A stretch of DNA of 50,289 nucleotides from positions 1 to 50,289 of the forward strand of contig JAQBNU010000066.1 of the NCBI GenBank assembly GCA_028288365.1. The letters are read 5' to 3'. This stretch comes from Chitinophagaceae bacterium. GTDB taxonomy: Bacteria; Bacteroidota; Bacteroidia; Cytophagales; Cytophagaceae. The notes below the pieces were generated by a model. It had not been told where the DNA came from. It saw only the letters and a program-made list of their open reading frames with translations, and ran no database searches. The translations under genes and the position numbers were made by a program. Below are positions 1 to 7,554 of this stretch, piece by piece. How positions within the stretch are numbered: position 1 is the first letter of the stretch; the number at the start of each line of letters is the position of its first letter.

Positions 1-606
1 TCTCTTGTATTTTTTTCTCTTGCACAAACAGGAGCCACTAACTTTAGTGCTGACCAATGGTACGCTGGTTTTAGAGGAGATGCACCCAATCAAAAACAGC
101 TTCAGGTGGTGGGAGTGAAAAATGCAACGGGCCATCCTACATTAGATGCTTTTACACCTGCCAATTCCATTGCAGACAACAACTGGCACAATGTTATAAT
201 AGTATCTGACAACAGTGGGAATGATGTGGAGATTTACATCGACGGCAGTTTGAAGACGATGACAATAGGTACTTGTTGCGGTGGTAACACGCACGATTTC
301 TTTTTTAACGATGCCGCAAATGTAGACAATGCAAAAATCGGAGTGATACTAAGAGACGCTTTTTTAGATTACAGCCAATTTACAATGGATGATTTCTGTA
401 TCTGGAATCGTGCACTTTCCATTACAGAGATTCAAAACATAACAACAGATCCTTCCACCAGACCATCTTCGGGATTGGTCGTCGACTATACCTTCGATAA
501 ATTTGAAGATTTAGGAATAGGGAATGCAGGAATCAACGACATCAAAGATCAGGCGGGTAGCAATCATGCAGATGCCGTGAATGGTGCACAATTGGTTATG
601 CATTAA
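1..606 (+). CDS. LamG/concanavalin-fold exported protein, 5' end cut by the window
   Basis: The frame is open from base 1, and the visible part begins with what looks like the end of a signal peptide (LVFFSLAQ), so only a few residues are probably missing. The rest reads as a jelly-roll LamG-like domain: 'NNWHNVIIV', 'VEIYIDGS' and 'MDDFCIWNRALSITEIQ' match the typical order of a laminin-G/pentraxin fold, ending with the usual 'iwNRaLs..Ei' strand and helix. Such domains bind carbohydrate or protein outside the cell. The protein stops at 'GAQLVMH' without a T9SS sorting domain, so it may be periplasmic or a short surface protein. It is convergent with the DACNV-like gene and ends just before a strong hairpin. 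The fold is fairly clear; the ligand is unknown. Confidence 0.7.
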   Translation, partial: SLVFFSLAQTGATNFSADQWYAGFRGDAPNQKQLQVVGVKNATGHPTLDAFTPANSIADNNWHNVIIVSDNSGNDVEIYIDGSLKTMTIGTCCGGNTHDFFFNDAANVDNAKIGVILRDAFLDYSQFTMDDFCIWNRALSITEIQNITTDPSTRPSSGLVVDYTFDKFEDLGIGNAGINDIKDQAGSNHADAVNGAQLVMH

Positions 607-668
607 TTCTTATTAAAAATATTTTTGCGAACTAAATGATGAAATTATTTTAAGAAAGTAAAAATGAA

Positions 669-715
669 AATATAAAATGCCCTATGAATCAGATTTTCAC
701 AGGGCATTTTATATT
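669..715. terminator. Bidirectional hairpin terminator
   Basis: Arms 669-683 and 701-715 form a perfect 15-bp stem (core AAATGCCCT/AGGGCATTT) around a 17-base loop. A-rich and T-rich flanks would give a U tract on either strand. It lies between two convergent genes, as expected for a shared terminator. Confidence 0.85.
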
Positions 716-736
716 TAGGAGATCGTCCTTTCTATG

Positions 737-1903
737 CTATAACAACAACGCATCGATCCGATGAGCCTGTACCATGCCTTCACATTCTGACCAGGTAAAT
801 ACAGTAAACTTTCCATCCTGCGAAGCAACGAGAGCCATCGTGTCGCGTTGATCAAATACAAACTGTGCAGCAGACAAATGTCGTGTACCGCCATTTTGCG
901 CGGGATCAACGACCTGTGCATTTCCACTCAATACAGGTTCTGTCATCACCACTTGTTCGATCGGAGCTCCGCCTTCTCTTCTTCTTATTTTTTCACCAAA
1001 CGCCAACAACTCATAACGATCGTTCATCACAATTGCTCCATCAATAGCCGTAAGTCCTGCTATGATTTCTACTTCTTTGCTAATGGCATTGCGCCATAAG
1101 GTAAAATTTGTTTCACTTACATTTTCACGCATGCGATCTGATAATCCTGAAAAGACAGGCTCAATAGAATGGTGCAACGGGTGACGCACCGATTCTTTCC
1201 ATGCCGAAGAATCCGCCGGAACAAACAACAACGTTCCTCCTCTTTTATGTGCACGCATGGATACGGAAAGTTGTAACAATACGTTTAAGCTATCATTATT
1301 TCCTGCAGAAGCACCAAGGTCAAGTAGTGACTTCAACAAAGACGGACAGTCTGGCAATCCTGCATTATAATCGTCTACAATTTTTACTTCATCACCGGTA
1401 AGAACAGCCACATTAGAAAACTTACCAAATGCATCCGAGCGGCGATGCTTGATGACCACCAACCCTGGTTCTGATACATCAATGACAAAACACAAATTAG
1501 GAATTTGAAATGTCGCACCCCATACATAGATTTCGTCGTTTTCATACCATACGCCAAGATGTACTCCAGCACGTTCAAAGCCAGGAGCAATCTTTGTCAG
1601 CGTACCTGGATTCAACGGAATACGTTGTTCAAATACAATAGGTTGACCAGCTTCTTTCGGAGAAAGAAACGCCAACGAAATGCGTGGTGAATGACCTTCT
1701 TCTCTACGAAGGCTAATCCAGAATGCTGCTTCAATGATCGATTGAATCATCGATACACTGGGCACTTCAGCAAGATCTTGCTTGCCATGATCACGTGCTT
1801 TGGCAAGATGTTTTTGAAAAATATTTTCTACCCTATGAGCAACAGTCTTTGCAGCCTGGTAAGTGGATTCGGTTGTCATACTTTCTTTTAATACGAGATT
1901 CAT
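737..1903 (-). CDS. DACNV/DisA_N-like (diadenylate cyclase-fold) protein
   Basis: This is a 388-residue soluble protein with no signal peptide. The C-terminal third resembles the diadenylate cyclase fold. It has a DGA motif at D288 ('TAIDGAIVM') and, about 50 residues later, 'GGTRHLSAAQF' at R341-H342-L343, followed by 'MALVASQDGKFTVF', which matches the strand after the RHR motif of c-di-AMP synthases. The third position of that motif is Leu instead of Arg, so ATP binding or catalysis may be changed. The N-terminal two thirds fit the predicted 'DACNV' sensor module described for Bacteroidetes, recalled from family knowledge and not tested. It could be a cyclic-dinucleotide synthase or a nucleotide sensor. 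It is divergent from the SPFH lipoprotein gene, with 117 bases between them. Confidence 0.6.
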   Translation of the reverse strand: MNLVLKESMTTESTYQAAKTVAHRVENIFQKHLAKARDHGKQDLAEVPSVSMIQSIIEAAFWISLRREEGHSPRISLAFLSPKEAGQPIVFEQRIPLNPGTLTKIAPGFERAGVHLGVWYENDEIYVWGATFQIPNLCFVIDVSEPGLVVIKHRRSDAFGKFSNVAVLTGDEVKIVDDYNAGLPDCPSLLKSLLDLGASAGNNDSLNVLLQLSVSMRAHKRGGTLLFVPADSSAWKESVRHPLHHSIEPVFSGLSDRMRENVSETNFTLWRNAISKEVEIIAGLTAIDGAIVMNDRYELLAFGEKIRRREGGAPIEQVVMTEPVLSGNAQVVDPAQNGGTRHLSAAQFVFDQRDTMALVASQDGKFTVFTWSECEGMVQAHRIDALLL

Positions 1904-2020
1904 TGCTAAGTTAATAAAAACGCACGTTTTTCAATCTACAGAATTGACACAGATTAACTAATTAGGTTTACACATATTAATTAATCGTTTAAATTATATC
2001 TCCACTAAACCTTATATCTT

Positions 2021-2794
2021 ATGAAAACGTTCCATCTCTTCATTTTTCTCGTCGGCATGGCCTTGATAAGCTGCACCATCGTGCGTCCGGGAGAAGTAGG
2101 CATGATACAACGTATCGGTGTCATCAAGCCTAAACCTATTCTTAGCGGTGCAAAAGGGTTTAATATTTTCACTGATAAAATTATTAAAATACCGATTCGT
2201 GTAACGGAAGTTTATAGCCAATTGATTGTACCAACTAGAGAAGGTCTTAGCATCAATGCAGAACTTAGTTTGCTCTACCATGTCAATGCAGACAGCATCA
2301 AAAAAGTATACGTGATGTTTGGGCAGAATTATCAGGAAGTTGCGATCATGACCAACTTCAGAGCGACAACAAGAGAGATTACAGCGAAGTACTATGCTAC
2401 TGAACTTTATTCTACTGAACGTGAAAAAATTGAGCAAGCCATCAAACAACAAATGATTACTGCAGTAGAAAAATATGGTTTTATAATAGATGCCGTATTA
2501 TTAAAAGACATCGTGTTGCCTGAGCAGGTAGCCAAGTCTATTCAAAATAAAGTGCAGGCGCAACAAGAAGCGTTACAAATGGAGTATGTGATCCTCAAAC
2601 AACAAAAAGAAGCAGAACGAATTGTAGTAGAAGCAGAAGGTATCAGAAAGGCGCAAATGATTATCAACGAAGCCATGACAGAGACCGCTCTTAAATACAA
2701 GTACATCGACATGATGAAAGGCTTGACCACTTCGCCCAATGCCAAGGTCATCATTACTAACGGCAGCGTGCCAGTCATGCTGGATAGTAAGTAA
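2021..2794 (+). CDS. SPFH/prohibitin-family lipoprotein
   Basis: The first 18 residues are a lipoprotein signal with lipobox L15-I-S-C18, so the mature protein should be lipid-anchored. Residues about 22-170 form an SPFH/band-7 domain ('VRPGEVGMIQRIG', 'VPTREGLSINAELSLLYHV', 'VLPEQVAKSIQNK'). A charged helical stretch follows (about 172-225, 'EALQMEYVILKQQKEAERIVVEAEGIRKAQ'-like pattern), typical of prohibitin coiled coils that drive ring assembly. The 257-residue length fits prohibitin homologues, which are usually inner-membrane proteins with a transmembrane helix. Here a lipobox replaces it. It is probably a membrane-organising or protease-associated scaffold. It is monocistronic, with a strong terminator downstream. 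Confidence 0.85.
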   Translation: MKTFHLFIFLVGMALISCTIVRPGEVGMIQRIGVIKPKPILSGAKGFNIFTDKIIKIPIRVTEVYSQLIVPTREGLSINAELSLLYHVNADSIKKVYVMFGQNYQEVAIMTNFRATTREITAKYYATELYSTEREKIEQAIKQQMITAVEKYGFIIDAVLLKDIVLPEQVAKSIQNKVQAQQEALQMEYVILKQQKEAERIVVEAEGIRKAQMIINEAMTETALKYKYIDMMKGLTTSPNAKVIITNGSVPVMLDSK

Positions 2795-2807
2795 CCACAC
2801 TTTATGA

Positions 2808-2842
2808 AACAGAAGAAGCGACAAGAGGTCGCTTCTTCTGTT
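2808..2842 (+). terminator. Hairpin terminator after the SPFH gene
   Basis: A 15-bp perfect stem (2808-2822 with 2828-2842, core AGAAGAAGCGAC/GTCGCTTCTTCT) encloses a 5-base loop and is followed by T-rich sequence, 14 bases after the stop codon. Confidence 0.85.
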
Positions 2843-2927
2843 CTTAACCTTTCTATTTACTTTTTAGCTTAGTAAGGTTATATTACAGCCATTAGAAAAA
2901 CCAACAGCTATTTATTCCATTCTTCTT

Positions 2928-3995
2928 ATGACACAAAACATTTCTTCTCTCCTGGGTAAAGATTATGATAACCTGGTCTCGCATGTTTGCAAAACCATTC
3001 CTAAAGAAAATCTATACCTTCCAAATCCCAATAGCGTGGCGGGTATGTTTGGCAACTCTGACCGCAATCCTCAAACACTGCGTAGCCTTGGACAGCTGTT
3101 TCACAAAGGACGACTGGCCAATACTGGTTATGTTTCTATCCTTCCTGTCGATCAAGGAATTGAACACAGTGCAGGTGCATCCTTTGCTAAAAATCCGATG
3201 TACTTCAATCCCGAAAACATCATCAAACTAGCGATTGAAGGCGGATGTAACGCAGTAGCTTCTACGTTTGGTGGTTTAGCGATACATTCCAGAAAATACG
3301 CACACCAGATTCCATTCATTGTAAAAATCAATCACAATGAATTGTTAAGTTATCCCAACACCAGTGATCAAACATTGTTTGGCTCTGTGCGTAACGCATG
3401 GAACATGGGTGCAGCAGCAGTAGGTGCTACTATTTATTTTGGATCAGAACAATCCAGAAGACAAATCGTAGAAATTTCTGAAGCATTTGAAGAAGCACAC
3501 AACCTGGGTATGTTCACTATTCTGTGGTGCTACCTTCGCAACGACGCTTTCAAAAAAGATAAAGATTATCATTTGTCTGCGGATCTTACCGGACAAGCCA
3601 ATCACATTGGCGTTACCATTAAAGCAGATATCATCAAACAAAAACTACCTGAAAACAATGGTGGTTACAAAGCACTGAATACAGGCGGCTCTTCTTACGG
3701 TAAACTGGACGAGCGCATTTACACGGAACTCACAACAGATCATCCAATTGATTTATGTCGCTATCAGGTAGCCAATTGTTACATGGGCAACATCGGATTG
3801 ATTAATTCAGGAGGAGCTTCTGCGGGTGCGGATGACTTTAAAGACGCTGCCAAAACAGCACTCATTAATAAGCGTGCAGGAGGCATGGGACTCATCTCAG
3901 GAAGAAAAGCTTTCCAACGTCCTTTTGCTGAAGGTGTACAGATTTTAAATACGATACAGGATGTTTACCTTGATCCCAAAATTACTGTCGCTTAA
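2928..3995 (+). CDS. fbaB: Class I fructose-bisphosphate aldolase (DhnA/FbaB type)
   Basis: The product should reversibly cleave fructose 1,6-bisphosphate to dihydroxyacetone phosphate and glyceraldehyde 3-phosphate in the cytoplasm, by a Schiff-base mechanism without metal. Its 355 residues fit the FbaB/DhnA family. Supporting segments are '[11 protein letters not shown]' near residue 75, '[14 protein letters not shown]' near 105, '[10 protein letters not shown]' near 130, '[11 protein letters not shown]' with K237 as the likely Schiff-base lysine, and '[10 protein letters not shown]' plus '[15 protein letters not shown]' as the phosphate-binding end of the barrel. No signal peptide is present. 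It stands alone between two terminators and serves glycolysis and gluconeogenesis. Confidence 0.95.
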   Translation: MTQNISSLLGKDYDNLVSHVCKTIPKENLYLPNPNSVAGMFGNSDRNPQTLRSLGQLFHKGRLANTGYVSILPVDQGIEHSAGASFAKNPMYFNPENIIKLAIEGGCNAVASTFGGLAIHSRKYAHQIPFIVKINHNELLSYPNTSDQTLFGSVRNAWNMGAAAVGATIYFGSEQSRRQIVEISEAFEEAHNLGMFTILWCYLRNDAFKKDKDYHLSADLTGQANHIGVTIKADIIKQKLPENNGGYKALNTGGSSYGKLDERIYTELTTDHPIDLCRYQVANCYMGNIGLINSGGASAGADDFKDAAKTALINKRAGGMGLISGRKAFQRPFAEGVQILNTIQDVYLDPKITVA

Positions 3996-4010
3996 ATCAT
4001 TACCTACACA

Positions 4011-4058
4011 AAAAAAGAAAGCTAAACGGAGAAATTGCAGTTTAGCTTTCTTTTTTTT
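4011..4058 (+). terminator. Hairpin terminator after fbaB
   Basis: Arms 4011-4027 and 4040-4056 pair fully (core GAAAGCTAAAC/GTTTAGCTTTC) around a 12-base loop and are followed by a run of eight T. It starts 16 bases after the fbaB stop. Confidence 0.9.
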
Positions 4059-4087
4059 ATATTATATAACAATCATATAAAGGTATC

Positions 4088-4915
4088 ATGTTGAAAATAG
4101 AGAAGTCCTTCCCAAACGAAGTACGGGATAAATCTTTTTACCGTTTGTTTGATGAGATCACATCCATCATGAGTGCTTACACTCCTAAAGATCTTACACA
4201 GGTTAAATCCCTTGAACTCATTCACAATCCCGATTTCCTTGCTTTCCTTGACGCCAATGTCGCCATCAGTATTATTCTTGATTTTCAAACGCAGGGATAT
4301 TTTTACATCAGTGACAACATCCGTGAAATCTGGGGACATTCAAGAGAAGATTTTTACAATTATGGATTACAAAAAACAATGTCCATCTTTCCTTTGTATC
4401 AAAATGAAATCATCATCCATAAAATATTCCCGTTGATGTTTGACTACTTCAATAAGCACGCTTTGACGGGAGAAGCCTGTGATCTTCGTGTATCCTATCC
4501 TACCAAAGTCATTCGTGGCGATGGTACGGAAGGTTGGTACCTGCACCAAATAAAAGTATTGTATACAGACGACCAGAATAAACCTATTTTAGGATTAAAA
4601 GTAATCACCGACATCAATGATTTTAAAAAAGACGATATCATCACGATGAAAATCGCAAAAAAAGATCACAACGGTATTTTTAAAAACATATTCTCTCAAA
4701 GTTTTTCTCAAGAGAACAATAGCTATACTGTTTCAGAAAGAGAAAAAGAAGTTTTGCTTTTATTGGATGAAGGAAAATCCAGCCTTGAGATTGGTGACCA
4801 ACTTTTTATCAGCAGTCATACGGTGAACACGCATCGTCGAAACCTATTGAGAAAGTTTGATGCCAAGTCAACAGTTGACATGCTAAAAAAAGCATTGGCA
4901 TATGGTATTATTTAA
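4088..4915 (+). CDS. PAS-LuxR transcriptional regulator
   Basis: The 275-residue protein has no receiver domain. Residues about 60-180 look like a PAS fold ('YFYISDNIREIWGHSREDF' and 'VIRGDGTEGWYLHQIKVLYTDD'), and residues about 215-275 are a LuxR-type helix-turn-helix ('SEREKEVLLLLDEGKSS', 'LFISSHTVNTHRRNLLRKF'). It is cytoplasmic and should sense a small ligand or redox state through PAS and bind DNA directly. A paralogue with the same order is at 20393-21223; the two share 'LPLMF'/'FPLMF' and the general PAS layout but differ strongly elsewhere. It is convergent with the alarmone synthetase gene, with only 13 bases between the two. Confidence 0.88.
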   Translation: MLKIEKSFPNEVRDKSFYRLFDEITSIMSAYTPKDLTQVKSLELIHNPDFLAFLDANVAISIILDFQTQGYFYISDNIREIWGHSREDFYNYGLQKTMSIFPLYQNEIIIHKIFPLMFDYFNKHALTGEACDLRVSYPTKVIRGDGTEGWYLHQIKVLYTDDQNKPILGLKVITDINDFKKDDIITMKIAKKDHNGIFKNIFSQSFSQENNSYTVSEREKEVLLLLDEGKSSLEIGDQLFISSHTVNTHRRNLLRKFDAKSTVDMLKKALAYGII

Positions 4916-4928
4916 TACCACATTATAA

Positions 4929-5942
4929 TCAGTACCCACTTGCTCCTCTGCAGGCTTCACAAGACCTGGAGTTAGAGATGGTATCTTCCTGATTAAATAC
5001 CTCACCACAGCGCTCGCACGAATGCCAGGATTGAAAAAGAGACGAGGGTTCTGATAAAAATCTTGGAGATCCATTTACACTTTCTTTAGAACGTGTAAAC
5101 AAATGATCCAGGCTACTTCCTATCTCCAGTTTGGTTGCCTTGTCTATTTTTAATGTATCTATTTTTTGTTTTAAATCGTCAATCATCTTCTCGCGTTCAA
5201 TGATAGCGTTATGATGTGTAACGTCTTTCTTCGTCAATTCATGTTGTAAGTATTTTAAATAGGTCCCCATCTCATCTGCATTACCGGCCAGACGATTGAA
5301 CATGATCAGGTATTGTTTCAATAGTGGATTTTCCAAATCATACGGATAGCGTACGTTGTGATCGATTTCACTCCAGCCTTCTTCAAAGATAGTTCTTACC
5401 TGCAACTCCGCTGTAAAAGATTGCTTCGTGGGACTCGTCTCTATGATATAATGCACAGAACGATAACCGTACTTGTGTTCTTTTATCTCGTATCCTTTTT
5501 CTTCGAAACGTCGGGTTAACTCTTCGGGATCTCCTTTGCGTATATTAGCAATGGGAATTTCTTTGGTCTCCCATGTTTTCACAATGTATTCGTCGATGAT
5601 CTCCCAATCGTCTTTAAATAAATGTAACGCCCTTACACCAATGATGTCAGTGAGTTTAGAAAAATAATTTTGTAGAGTATACGACTTATCAGGATCTTCA
5701 ATTTTCTTGCGAATGATCTTCTCTACCACGTGTTCACTCTCTTTCACACGGTAACGAACAGAATGCACTTTCTTCGCCTGCAACAAACGTTCTGCGATGT
5801 CTTTAGCCGTTGGTTCATATTGTTTTCTGCGGTCTTCAAAATCGGTGTGTATTTTTTCCAGGTCCTTCCATTTCAAACCGGTGGACCTGAATTCCAATTC
5901 TGAAATATTGTACTTGTGAAAAAAATCTTTCTGGGTAATCAT
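4929..5942 (-). CDS. RelA/SpoT-domain small alarmone synthetase with C-terminal zinc ribbon
   Basis: I chose the ATG at 5942; an upstream in-frame TTG at 5957 would add five residues. Residue numbers here count from that TTG. Residues about 60-205 form the (p)ppGpp synthetase fold: 'RYRVKESEH' at 68-76, 'KLTDIIGVR' at 101-109, 'HKYGYRSVHY' at 161-170, 'ELQVRT' at 184-189 and 'WSEIDH' ending at H200. No HD hydrolase, TGS or ACT domain follows, so it is a small synthetase. Residues about 215-285 are helical and probably coiled coil. The tail carries C314-x2-C317-x15-C333-x2-C336, a zinc ribbon. The role may be stress alarmone synthesis. Some toxic small synthetases, including the phage-sensing CapRel type, also carry a zinc-finger-like tail, so a defence role is possible. 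No antitoxin gene is adjacent. Confidence 0.85.
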   Translation of the reverse strand: MITQKDFFHKYNISELEFRSTGLKWKDLEKIHTDFEDRRKQYEPTAKDIAERLLQAKKVHSVRYRVKESEHVVEKIIRKKIEDPDKSYTLQNYFSKLTDIIGVRALHLFKDDWEIIDEYIVKTWETKEIPIANIRKGDPEELTRRFEEKGYEIKEHKYGYRSVHYIIETSPTKQSFTAELQVRTIFEEGWSEIDHNVRYPYDLENPLLKQYLIMFNRLAGNADEMGTYLKYLQHELTKKDVTHHNAIIEREKMIDDLKQKIDTLKIDKATKLEIGSSLDHLFTRSKESVNGSPRFLSEPSSLFQSWHSCERCGEVFNQEDTISNSRSCEACRGASGY

Positions 5943-6013
5943 GGTGTCTCGTAACAAAGGATGAAATGATCAAACGTTCTCGTACAACGTTCTCTTCTAT
6001 TGGTCATGAAACA

Positions 6014-7384
6014 TTAAAAATAAATGACAGACGAATCGTCTGCTGTATACGTAAAGCTTTCAATGATTCTGCGTACATCCTGATTGTCCTGGTAAGGATG
6101 AATGTATGTTTTCAATTCATCAAACGTAGTGGATTGTATCTCTTGCGGAACAAAACCATAACCCAGGTATTTGCCAGATTCCATGAGCACAATGCTGTAT
6201 TCCTCGTTGGATCTACCCTTCTCTTTAATAGCCAGTGTCACTTGTTGCTCTGAAAAAGCATGCACTGCACGCGCCACTTTTTTATTGTACCGCGCAGCAT
6301 CTTCTCCTTGTGCACATACTTTGCAACGGTCTACAATCAAGGCATCGCTACAAGATACAGACGTTTTATGCAAGCCACACAATCTCCCACACAGCTGATG
6401 TTCATGGACCGATGCGAGCAGGAAGTCACGTGCTTCAAGGGCCGTACGAAAAGACAACAAACTCTGCTGAAATTTCTGAATCAATCCAACCGACAACCGC
6501 GCATATCCCTGCTGATCGGTATATTGGTAAATGCAATAATTTTTTGTCACACGTTTTTGCGATCGGTTATAAGCCGGCCAGTACTTTTTAATTTCATGTG
6601 ACTCCAATAACAAAGCCACCAACTCACTGCCACAGCGCTCGAAACTGATGCTGTAAATTTCATTCATGAAACGCTGACTTTGTTTGCTGTTTTGTTTACC
6701 AGAGAAATGACTGACCACTCTCTTCTTGATGTTGATCGCTTTGCCCACATAAATCACTTTGCTCTTGTGATCGTGAAAGTAATAGACACCGGGTTCTTCT
6801 GGCAAAGCATCAAATTGCTCGCGTGGGAGATGTGCAGGCAATAAAGTTTCCCTGGAATTTTTATGCAGTGATTTTTCTATGAATTGTTCTTTGTCATGTT
6901 CCAGCAACAATTGAAGCAACTTCACCGTGGCACCTGCATCTCCCTTGGCACGGTGCCTGTCGGTGATTTCAATATTCAGTGAGCCGCATAAATTACCGAG
7001 GCTATAAGAAGGCAGTTGAGGAAAAATCTTACGGCTCAGCCTTACGGTACACAGTTTTTTGCGTTCGAAAGACATGTCTAAAGATTTGAACGATTGTTTT
7101 AAAAAAGTAAAATCAAAATTGACATTGTGCGCCACAAAAATACAACCTTCCGTAAAGTCCAGTATATCCTGCGCCACTTCTGCAAAGGTTGGAGCAGCTT
7201 CTACCATCTCCGTTGTAATGCCGGTCAAAGAAGTAATGAAAACAGGAATGCGCTGCTCGGGATTGATCAGTGTATGGTAACAATCCACGACTTTTTTTCC
7301 ATCAAAACGGAAGATGGCGATCTCCGTGATATTGTTTCCGGAAGCATAACCTCCCGTGGTTTCTATATCGACAATGGCGTACAT
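6014..7384 (-). CDS. DnaQ-type 3'-5' exonuclease fused to a GIY-YIG (UvrC/Cho-like) nuclease
   Basis: Residues 1-165 are a DEDDh exonuclease: 'AIVDIETTG' gives the catalytic D6 and E8, 'HNVNFDFTFL' the second acidic site, and 'HRAKGDA' the final His/Asp. Residues about 195-285 are a GIY-YIG domain ('EPGVYYFHDHKSKVIYVGKA', then 'ESHEIKKYWPAYN' with the metal-binding Glu and the conserved P-x-YN), as in the N-terminal half of UvrC. The remaining ~170 residues include 'CGRLCGLHKT' and 'DRCKVCAQGE', cysteine pairs that may hold metal. The 456-residue fusion of proofreading-type exonuclease with UvrC-like nuclease is a known bacterial architecture and is likely involved in DNA repair. A nested AT-rich inverted repeat lies directly upstream of the start. 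Confidence 0.9.
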   Translation of the reverse strand: MYAIVDIETTGGYASGNNITEIAIFRFDGKKVVDCYHTLINPEQRIPVFITSLTGITTEMVEAAPTFAEVAQDILDFTEGCIFVAHNVNFDFTFLKQSFKSLDMSFERKKLCTVRLSRKIFPQLPSYSLGNLCGSLNIEITDRHRAKGDAGATVKLLQLLLEHDKEQFIEKSLHKNSRETLLPAHLPREQFDALPEEPGVYYFHDHKSKVIYVGKAINIKKRVVSHFSGKQNSKQSQRFMNEIYSISFERCGSELVALLLESHEIKKYWPAYNRSQKRVTKNYCIYQYTDQQGYARLSVGLIQKFQQSLLSFRTALEARDFLLASVHEHQLCGRLCGLHKTSVSCSDALIVDRCKVCAQGEDAARYNKKVARAVHAFSEQQVTLAIKEKGRSNEEYSIVLMESGKYLGYGFVPQEIQSTTFDELKTYIHPYQDNQDVRRIIESFTYTADDSSVIYF

Positions 7385-7389
7385 GACAA

Positions 7390-7445
7390 GCTAATTTTAT
7401 TAGTAAATGTAGCATATTTACCAATAAAGCTAAATAAATTAGCTA
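7390..7445 (-). promoter_or_regulatory. Nested inverted repeats upstream of the exonuclease/GIY-YIG gene
   Basis: Inner arms 7396-7408 and 7416-7428 pair at 12 of 13 positions around a 7-base loop. Outer arms AGCTAATT (7390-7397) and AATTAGCT (7438-7445) enclose them. The element starts 6 bases before the ATG on the minus strand, so it could be an operator or an mRNA hairpin covering the translation start. The pairing is seen directly; the function is inferred. Confidence 0.4.
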
Positions 7446-7554
7446 AATAAAAACAGGGGACGAGAGAGCTGGAATGAGTAATAAATCTGTTAGTATATGA
7501 TATTTAAACACTTAAGCCTTTCCCTTTCGTGCCTGATTTCTCGTCCCTCACTTC

